A stretch of 64,000 nucleotides of DNA from Lota lota. Taxonomy: Eukaryota > Chordata > Actinopteri > Gadiformes > Lotidae. The notes below the pieces were generated by a model. That model did not search any database and was not told where the DNA came from. It saw nothing but the letters and a program-made list of their open reading frames with translations. Shown here one piece after another: positions 56,201 through 64,000 of this stretch. Position numbers and translations under genes: made by a program. Location of the stretch: assembly GCA_026745465.1 (NCBI GenBank), contig JACYXH010000583.1, positions 62,001-126,000 of the forward strand. Reading direction: 5' to 3'. Position 1 is the stretch's first letter. Each line of letters begins with the position of its first letter.

Positions 56201-57134
56201 GTTGTGACGCTGCAGCCAGGGAAATCCCAAGACTACTGGGGTAAGAGGACAGTCCAACACGTGTAGAGAGAGAGACTCGCGGTGGTTCCCGGAAACGATC
56301 AGCGACAACGGTACAGTCCGGCGATCGACCCGAGCGAGCCTCTTCCCGTTGAGGGACTGGGCTAAAATCGGGGAATCCAAGGGGGTTGTCTTAATCCCAA
56401 GCTGCCTGACCAGCTGCCGATCAATGAAAGATTCGTCCACTCCCGAATCCACGAAGACTGACAGCGGAAATGATTGATCCATCCATAGCAAGACGCAGTC
56501 CAGAACGGGACGGGAAACCGAGGGATCAAGAGTTCGACTCGCCAGAATCCCTCGAGTTACCAGCGAGCCGACCCTTTTCCCGGACAGGTGGGACAGGCGG
56601 CAACGGCGTGTCCTGGGAGACCGCAATAAAGGCAAACACCAGTTGCCAGCCGGTGTTGTCTCTCGGTCGGTGATAGGCGGGCTCGACCCAATTGCATTGG
56701 CTCCGGCTCAGGTAGGGAAGTTGGCTCCGGGCGGGGAGAATAAGACCGAGGCGGAGGTGGTAGCGGGGCAGTCAGAGGGAAAGAGATAGATGCAGGAGAT
56801 GAACGGTGTGCGCGCTCGCGACGCCGTTCGCGCAGACGATTGTCCAGTTGTGTTGCGAGGGAAATTAAGTGGTCCAAATCACCTCCGTAACGTTCGGGGG
56901 CCGGGATGTATGACTCACGTGAGGTGGCTGGCTGGGGAGAGGCAGAGGGTAGAGGCGGCTCAACGGGAGTTGGCACTGAAACCTGGATAGCCTGGACAGC
57001 AGTAGCAATCCTTTGGACGACGGTCTTTATCTCCGCCAGATCCTGGTCGTGACGTCCAAGCAACGCTCCCTGACCGCTGATGGCCTGGTTCAAGGAACTG
57101 ATGTCTGCTGGGTCCATGTTTGGCCAGTTCGTAC

Positions 57135-57645
57135 TGTTATGATACAGAGCTAGGACCCAAACGCGAGACACCAAGACAGAGATGGAGTGTGGTCGAAAGG
57201 GGTTTATTTGCAGCAAAGACAAGGGCTAGGCAGGTGGATAGTAGGTCGATGAACGTAGACAGGCGAGTGGTCGTTTAGCAGGGAAGGTAGACAGGCGAGT
57301 GAAGGCTGGAGTCGGGATGGAACCGGGAGGACTAGAGGAGAAGGACACGCGGGTTAGACAGGCAAGGACTGGGTAACTAGAACTAGAACTAGAACTAGAA
57401 CTAAAGCTAAGCTAAGCTAAGCTATAACTAGAACACTGGAACGAGGTACTGACTTAGTAAAGTGTAACGACGAACTGGCGCCGGCTGCTTGATGAGGCGG
57501 GAAGAAGTAGGGTGCGTTGATTGTAGATTGGAGACCGGTGTGTAGAGCGGAGTGCACGAGGGTAATTGGTGACGGAAAGGTAAACAAAGCCACATGGGGA
57601 AGTGACAGCCGGCTCCACTAGGTGGTGGCAGAGGGTCCCGTTACA
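57135..57645 (-). repeat. Gypsy 5' LTR (511 bp)
   Basis: TGTAACGGGACCC to ATCATAACA on the minus strand. It abuts the 88-bp satellite, so the element landed in or at the edge of that array. Confidence 0.92.
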
Positions 57646-57649
57646 AATT

Positions 57650-58325
57650 AGGCATATACAGTTATAGGAACCAACGAATAATAAAGAATAAAGCTGTTGA
57701 GAACTCTTCTATTAAACCTTCATTGCCCTTTATAATTTGGCTTATATAGTTATAGGAACCAAATAAAAAAAAAATAAAGCTGTTGAGAACTCTTCTATTA
57801 AACCTTCATTACCTTTTATAATTAGGCTTATACAATTATAGGAACCAACGAATAATAAAGAATAAAGCTGTTGAGAACTCTTCTATTAAACATTCATTAC
57901 CCTTTATAATGAGGCTTATGTAGTTATAGGAACCAACAAATAATAAAGAATAAAGCTGTTGAGAACTCTTCTATTAAACCTTCATTTCCCTTTATAATTA
58001 GGCTTATATAGTTATAGGAACCAACTAATAATAAAGAATAAAGCTGTTGAGAACTCTTCTATTAAACCTTCATTCCCCTTTATAATTAGGCTTATATAGT
58101 TATAGGAACCAACGAATAATAAAGAATAAAGCTGTTGAGAACTCTTCTATTAAACCTTCATTACACTTTATAATTAGGCTTATATAGTTATAGGAACCAA
58201 CGAATAATAAAGAATAAAGCTGTTGAGAACTCTTCTATTAAACCTTCATTACCCTCTATAATTAGGATTATGTACTTATAGGAGTCAACGAATAATAAAG
58301 AATAAAGCTGTTGAGAACTCTAGCC
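57650..58325 (+). repeat. 88-bp satellite, about 8 copies (locus 3)
   Basis: Same unit as 4380-5332 with more differences between units. Confidence 0.95.
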
Positions 58326-59241
58326 ATACTCTTGGTGCATGGCGATGCGTCTCATAAACAGAACACAGATTATTGTATTTTTATAGGTCTATATTCCTAC
58401 AGTTTGAGAGACAAATTCTCGCTCCGAACCACAACCAGGGTTTTCTTTCTGCATTATGTGATTATTCTAGTAACGTTGACTAAATAGCAAAAGTTACGAA
58501 GTTTAAGACCATAGAAGATATACTAAGACGGAACAAGATAAGTGTTTATATTGGTAATGATAAGAATTGTAGGTAATATAATTATATAGAATAATGAGCA
58601 CTGTCAATAACCTCCTATTTATAACAGCCTACTTTTAAATATAACAAGTATATATTTAAAGTAATAATAACTCAAGTAGAAGTAAAAGTAGTCATCAGAT
58701 AATGACTTGAGGAAGAGTAAGAAAGTATCTAGTGAAAAGATTACTCAAGTACTGAGTTACTTCATACTAAATTATTTATTGTTGTAATAAGCAGAGCAAG
58801 ATGAACGTAAATATACTAATATTACATTGTATATACTTGTCTAACAGACATTAACAACGTATAAAATAGCATGTATCCCTTCAAATAAAACAATACACAA
58901 TAACACATTACATCTTTACAAAAAACAAAGGTAAATACAGCCACAAGAAATCTCTCTCGCCTCCATTTTTTTTATTCACAAACATACTTGAGTAAAAGAG
59001 AAAAGAATGTTACATAAAAATAAATAAAAGTTATTGAAGTAAATGAAAGAGCAAATAGAACCTCTTTGTGTATTTATATGTGTGGGTACAATGTTAGTGT
59101 ACTATATGTGTGTGGGTGTACTATGTGTGTGTGTACTATGTGTTTGTGTGAGTGTACTATGTGTGTGTGTACTATGTGTTTGTGTGTGTGTACTATGCGT
59201 GTGTGTCCACCTAACTGCCCGCCCCAGCGTTTTCTTTAATT
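58326..59241 (-). other. 3' flank of orphan B30.2 exon
   Basis: 58660-59060 matches NLR 3' flank DNA; 59060-59205 is the GT/ACTATG tract. 58326-58660 is AT-rich with no gene. Confidence 0.55.
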
Positions 59242-59795
59242 CTACAACCTACACAGAGACACTGAGTCACCATACCTCCATAACCTAAACCCAGGGAGGA
59301 GGTCCTCCTGGGTGAAGGTGGACTGGAAGGTGTGGATGTGTGTCAGTGTGTCTGAGGACCCTCCTACATCTGGGGACACTCTGTAGAAGGACAGAGTGCC
59401 AGCAGGCCGGTCCAGATACACTCCTACTCTGTTAGAGCCAGTGGGGGGGAGATGTATGACTGTTACACTACCGTTGTACTGGGCATAGTAACTATCATAA
59501 TAACAATCAAGACTCCAGGACTTGTTGTTCCCTCCAAGCCAGCCATCATGACCCCCTCCTCTCCTTGTGATTCCTCTATATGTCACTCCTATAACAACAC
59601 GTCCTTCCCTCTCCACCTCCCAGTAACAGCGGCCAGTCAGACCCTCTCTACACAACACCTGGGGCCGGGAGTCAAATCTCTCTGGGTGATCAGGATACGA
59701 CTGCCACTCTCTAACCCACGTCACCTTTCTGTTGTCCTCAGACAGAGAGAGTTTTCTGTGGGCTGTGTTTGGGTCCAGTGTGAGTTCACAGGCAT
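59242..59795 (-). pseudogene. Orphan B30.2 (PRY-SPRY) exon
   Basis: Complete B30.2 exon with acceptor and stop: [58 protein letters not shown], ending SVSLCRL. No linker, LRR or NACHT exon lies upstream before the window ends. The ORF is intact, so it is either an NLR fragment or the last exon of another gene, perhaps the Ig gene 1.1 kb upstream on the same strand, whose exon phase fits. Confidence 0.75.
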
Positions 59796-59835
59796 CTGAT
59801 GGGAGAACAAGACATGATTAGCTGCTGAACCATTC

Positions 59836-59878
<43 letters not shown>
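59836..59878. repeat. (CAT)n microsatellite
   Basis: Counterpart of 7545-7592. Confidence 0.9.
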
Positions 59879-60409
59879 GCACTAGTACTGTTCTCTTGCA
59901 TACTTGTTTTTATTCTCTTTCCAACACTTTTTATGGTCGCTATCTTCTTTTCAAACATTAACATAGAAAGACAAAACAATTATAATATGATACTTTAAAA
60001 ATAAGTACTATAGTGGAATCATGTGCTATATATTTTCTAAGCAATAGTACACGCTGTTTTTAAGATAATTAAAGTTAAAATTAATAGGAAATCCCATGTG
60101 TGTGTGAGTGGCTGTCCGAGTCAAAACATTGAAACAAAGGAAAATGTATAAACTGCATTTACTCACTCAATATTTACACTACATACACATACCATACATC
60201 AGAATGTTCAGCATGATGAGCTAATTACTCACATGAAATATCTAAGCAATACTTGTAATATCTTTCAAGATATTAAACTGTTAGATCTCCCAATACACAT
60301 ACATGGCACTCAACCTTCAAAGGGACACCTGTGTGAACAACAGGCTGAACAAGCTGAGCTCACATACAGGCTGGAAATTAACTGTTGGAGCCATAGAACC
60401 GGTTCATAC

Positions 60410-60600
60410 ATATTATATTTACATAGACATGTACTCATACATACACGTACATACTATATATACATAGACATGTACTCATACATACAAGGACATACTATAT
60501 ATACATAGACATGTACTCATACATACAAGTACATACTATATATACATAGACATGTACTCATACATACTATATATACATAGACATGTACTCATGCATACAC
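60410..60600. repeat. 31/41-bp minisatellite, short array
   Basis: Counterpart of 8030-8520, about five units. Confidence 0.9.
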
Positions 60601-60639
60601 ATACATTCACACACATATACATAAGTATATATCAACAAA

Positions 60640-60893
60640 AATGTTTGAATATATCAACAACAATGTTATGAATACATCAACAACAATGTTATGAATACAT
60701 CAACAACAATGTTATGAATACATCAACAACAGTGTTATGAATATATCAACAACAATGTTATTAATTCATCAACAACAATGTTATGAATACATCAACCATA
60801 ATGTTATAAATACATCAACAACAATGTTATGAATACATCAACAACAATGTTATGAATACATCAACAACAATGTTATGAATACATCAACAACAA
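60640..60893. repeat. 23-bp minisatellite, about 11 copies
   Basis: Unit built on ACATCAACAACAATGTTATG. It ends 28 bp before the Ig exon. Confidence 0.95.
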
Positions 60894-60920
60894 ACATCTC
60901 TCATTGGATCCAGATCTTAC

Positions 60921-61226
60921 CAATAACAAGCAGCTCTGCGGTGTGATTGGCCGAGCCAGCGCTGTTGGTCGCCATGCAGCAGACCGTGTTCACACCAGAC
61001 TTCACACCTCTGACGAAGAGGAACCCCCTCTCAACCCAGGCAGCAGACTCTGATTGGTTGTCTGTGCTGTCCCTTTCCAGGGGCCTGCCGTTGTGTAGCC
61101 ACTCGACGGTGGGCTCCGGCGTGCCGCCGGCATCGCAGGAGAATTGGGCCGTGTGGCCCACGGGCAACACCTTGGTAGAGGAGTGGAACTCTGTGATGCT
61201 GGGGGCCTCCTCCTTCATGAGCATCA
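60921..61226 (-). CDS. Ig (I-set) domain exon of an unidentified gene
   Basis: 306-bp exon between GGTTCAG and G/GTAAGA, phase 1 at both ends. It reads KEEAPSITEFHSSTKVLPVG, FSCDAGGTPEPTVEWLHNG, ERGFLFVRGVKSGVNTVCC, MATNSAGSANHTAELLVI. The two Cys and the Trp of the fold are present, and the tyrosine-corner Tyr is replaced by Cys (VCC). It resembles Ig domains of cell-adhesion or muscle proteins; the gene was not identified. No second exon of it was found in the window. Confidence 0.75.
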
Positions 61227-62116
61227 CTGAACCAGAATAAAGCAGGACGAGATGAGTGAACGTTGTACAACACGTATCTAGAGATGCACCATCAAAACAC
61301 TCCCTTCACTCTCTCTAATACCTGTCCACTAGAGGGCGACCCAGAAGATTCAGACCCAGTTTTCTCGCCTGCCTTTTCATACATGGTTGAATATCACAGC
61401 AGTATCTACAAAGATTTCCCAGGGAGGGGAAGACACTCCAGCTCAGAGATAAACGAGTCAGGGGCGGAGCTTGCGGAGGAGAACGCAAAACCCTTAACCA
61501 GCTCAAATTGAAACTAGTGCAAGCAAACGCAGAAAAAGGCTAAGTATTTAAAATATGTGGGATATTTGCGGCCGGTTAGTTAAAATCAGCTTCTTGATTT
61601 CTTGCTCTCACCTAGTTCTTGTATGCCCATCCTTATTTATTTAGTTCAAGTTTGGTATTGCATATCTTTTAAAGCCATTATAGCCTGTTCTACAAAGTCC
61701 TACGTGATTCTTTTTATTTGTTACATTAAATGCACATTGTATTCTGTATTATTATTGTATTATAGCCTAATCTTTGCCTGTTGTATTCTTTATTTATGTT
61801 CACATGCAAATGCCTCTTTATTTTGTAATATTTCAGCTGTTCTGTGTTTCATTTCAATAAAAGTTTGCCTAAATAATGAAGGAATGCAGTTAGTTGATTG
61901 GTACTTTAATCCAAATTAATCACAGATGAAAGGCTGTTCTCAAGTGCTGAAAAAGATGGCAACAATTTAGACAAATTATATTATTGAATAACAACTTGAA
62001 ATTAATATTGATTTATACTTCTACTACTTTCGCCTCATGGGGCACCATTTTCTAATAGTGGGGGGGAAGCGGAGGCGGGGGTCATTTTCTCTAGTTTACA
62101 AACGGAGGTCTGAGTA
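61227..62116. other. No gene recognised
   Basis: 61310-61520 is moderately GC-rich. 61560-62060 is AT-rich with one AATAAAAG near 61856. No supported exon. Confidence 0.4.
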
Positions 62117-62562
62117 GTGGTCGGGTGCAGTTACAGCAAGATGAGGATTCAGGTGAGAAAATACCTCAACCCTGCATCACGAGTAGACACAGACCCTGAT
62201 CAGAGGTCCACACATCCAACCACCTTCCCATTCATAAAGAGTATATATTCTGTATCTACTGCACAGAGAATAGAAAGGAGGAACCATTCTCAACTAATGA
62301 ACACAAACAAAGTCTACGGACCCTCTTTGTTCAGGTCAGCTTCCAGATGTTCCAGGACTAAGACCTTCTCACAGATCCAGTGGTGCAGTCTGTCACACGG
62401 TTCTTCAGACAAGCTGCCATCCCATGCTACACAGTGTTCTGCTCCACCGTCATCGTGTGGTTCACCTTGTCTCCAACTGAGAACCACAAGGAATACAAAG
62501 TTGAGCCCAGTGTTGAGGTGATGTCACTCTGTCACTCTCAGAGAAGAGATGCTGCTGAATAG
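62117..62562 (+). other. Unidentified exon-like stretch
   Basis: Contains a stretch reading DPVVQSVTRFFRQAAIPCY then TVFCSTVIVWFTLSPTENH (about 62368-62490), hydrophobic in the middle, resembling a membrane segment. Stops interrupt it on both sides and I cannot name a family. Possibly a gene fragment. Confidence 0.25.
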
Positions 62563-62677
62563 AGTCATCAGCCTTACCTTGAAGTCATGTGGGTACCATC
62601 CACCCACTCTCAGAGAAGAGATGCTGCTGAATAGAGTCATCAGCCTTACCTTGAAGTCATGTGGGTACCATCCACCC
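62534..62677. repeat. 72-bp tandem duplication over a splice donor
   Basis: Two exact-looking 72-bp units (62534-62605, 62606-62677) that include the end of a lectin exon and its donor, so the gene has two copies of that donor 72 bp apart. Confidence 0.9.
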
Positions 62678-63977
62678 ACTTGAAGATCCCCTCTTTGTCT
62701 CGATCACTCAGTCCAATCCAGGTAGAACCCCTCAATCTGCTGACAAACCGCTGTTTCCAATAGTAATAGCATCTGTTGTCATGACAACACAGCTGACTGA
62801 ATGAAAAATGTATCACACACACACACAGCCTCCGTCACCTGTTCTTCTCTGCTGTTGATAACTTCCAGGTCTGCGTTTCTTTGCAGACAGTCTTCTCTAC
62901 TGTCCATCCAGCTCTTCTCAGTAGTAGAAATAAAGTAGAGACTCTGGTCGAAATACAGCCAGCCCAGAAGGGTCAAATCACCTGTTGAATGTAAAAGAAA
63001 ATCCTTAACAAACACAGAACTGCTTATCTTACTGTCTTCATTACTTGTGACACACAACCCTGAGACCTGACCTTGTGTAGTAGACCACAATATAAACCTG
63101 ACCTTAGTAGACCACAATAGAAGCATTAACTTAGTAGACCACAGTATAAACGTTACCTTAGTAGTCAACAATAGAAACCTGACATTGTGTAGTAGACCAC
63201 AATAGAAACATGACGTTAGTAGACCACAATAGAAATCGGTCTGTCTTCACGTAAGTGCCTTAAGTAGAACTGTAAACCTAGCTTAATGGAGCGCATAACA
63301 AAGATAAGCTCCTCTGTACTGACTCTACTGCTCACCCTGCTGGAGGAGGAGACTAACAACACCTGCAGGACAACCATGCTGCCAGAAGGGGGACATCCTT
63401 TATTTAATTTATTTAGTAGTAGTTTAACACTGTCTATGCTCTGTTAGCCTGACAATATAAAATGAAATTACGTTATAAAGATGAGGGATGTTGAAACATA
63501 AATCACAAAAGTATTATTAATATTAGTATTATTAAGTAAGTATTTTTCAAAGAAAGTTTAATAACAACATGATGTACTTTCACAACTTTTGTAAAACACT
63601 CACCAAGTTCATCCATTAAGTGCTGTCTTCCCTCCATACAAGGTGTCACTGAGTCTAGGACAGGACAGAGGAGTACAGAAGAAATCAGCTCTAAAACACA
63701 ACTAAATATAACAGGAACCACAGCCAATCAAACACAATGTCCATCCCCTTGAAAGAAAACATGATGCTATTATTATTATATTATTAATATTATTATTAAT
63801 TCTAATAACAATAATTAGCATTAACCCTGCTATTGTTATAATCCTTAATATTATTAAAACTATTTATATTGTAAATATATTCAGGATGATATGATTTAGA
63901 CTCACTGAAGCGCAGGAAGATTACGAGAATACTCAGCAGTCCGAAGCTCACAGTGACAATGGTGTGCGACTTTAGAG
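62650..63977 (-). CDS. C-type lectin-like type II membrane protein, partial
   Basis: Exons: 63977-63906 (membrane segment VTVSFGLLSILVIFLRF), 63654-63604 (short stalk with VTPCMEGRQHLMDELG), 62981-62839 (lectin fold start GWLYFDQSLYFISTTEKSW, DCLQRNADLEVINSREEQ), 62750-62650 (WIGLSDRDKEGIFKWVDGT). Phases fit across all joins. This is the layout of fish CD209/NK-receptor-like lectins, which sit in the plasma membrane and bind glycans or ligands outside. The cytoplasmic start lies beyond the window. The last lectin exon with the sugar-binding loop was not found downstream, so the gene may be truncated. Confidence 0.75.
63040..63235. repeat. Imperfect 30-bp repeats in lectin intron
   Basis: Five to six units built on TTAGTAGACCACAATAGAAA. 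Confidence 0.8.
63236..63603. other. Lectin gene intron, no other feature
   Basis: AT-rich, with no supported exon. Confidence 0.4.
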
Positions 63978-64000
63978 CTGTTTAGGAGTAGGACACACAC

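Larger units (their letters stand above)
52717..57645 (-). mobile_element. Ty3/Gypsy LTR retrotransposon, chromodomain type (fossil)
   Basis: LTRs at both ends (57135-57645 is the 5' LTR, 52717-53233 the 3' LTR; TGTAAC...TAACA), with a G-rich polypurine tract beside the 3' LTR. Parts on the minus strand: gag region 57117-56557 with one CCHC knuckle ([13 protein letters not shown]), pol 56635-53354 with protease, reverse transcriptase (YLDDILIF), RNase H and integrase, and a chromodomain at about 53412-53206 ([16 protein letters not shown]). Gag and pol lie in overlapping frames, as in relatives that use frameshifting. It looks nearly whole with about one to three breaks. The LTRs differ by only a few percent by eye, so it is young. 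No matching target duplication was seen. Confidence 0.92.

Noticed and set aside
53432-56990. Many plus-strand frames
   Set aside because: Shadows of the Gypsy pol and gag regions on the minus strand.

Overview
This window is teleost fish genomic DNA, dense in immune genes and in short tandem repeats. The main content is two complete-looking NLRC3-like genes of the fish-specific NLR-C class (FISNA-NACHT, ribonuclease-inhibitor-type LRRs, C-terminal B30.2/PRY-SPRY). A TRIM gene of the bloodthirsty/TRIM39-like type lies between them. Also present are an orphan B30.2 exon, an Ig-domain exon, the 5' part of a C-type lectin gene and a young Ty3/Gypsy element. AC/GT tracts and minisatellites are unusually frequent, a trait known from codfishes (Gadiformes); the species itself cannot be read from the sequence. 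Layout, left to right: 1-4.4 kb holds minisatellites, a perfect 65-bp palindrome and CpG-rich CCAAT/octamer promoter-like DNA without a recognisable gene. 4.4-6.9 kb is an 88-bp satellite, a CpG-rich repeat module and the 3' flank of NLR gene 1. 6.9-25.0 kb (minus strand) is NLR gene 1: 13 coding exons in matching phase, predicted 1305 aa. 25.0-38.7 kb separates the 5' ends of the two NLR genes. It carries three copies of an NLR promoter/5' UTR exon, an inverted copy of NLR 3' flank DNA with a solo LTR, a SINE with an internally expanded minisatellite, the TRIM gene, a CpG island and a small integrase fossil. 38.7-51.4 kb (plus strand) is NLR gene 2: 11 coding exons, predicted 1157 aa. 52.7-57.6 kb is the Gypsy element (minus strand). 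57.6-60.9 kb repeats the satellite plus NLR 3' end pattern around an orphan B30.2 exon. 60.9-64 kb holds the Ig exon and the lectin gene (both minus). How it fits together: the NLRs are predicted cytosolic sensors with B30.2 as the candidate ligand-binding end. The TRIM, if functional, would be a RING E3 with the same type of B30.2 recognition domain, but its RING is out of frame with the rest. The two NLR genes sit head to head and share introns, minisatellites and an old LTR-like insertion, so they arose by inverted duplication. They differ in LRR exon number (5 versus 2), N-terminal repeat exons (2 versus 3) and the B30.2 variable loop. The most unusual unexplained signal is a CpG-rich module in the LRR introns, present in three full copies and one partial copy. 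It encodes two small conserved ORFs antisense to the NLR genes. All exon calls come from reading splice sites and phases by eye; no database search was possible.
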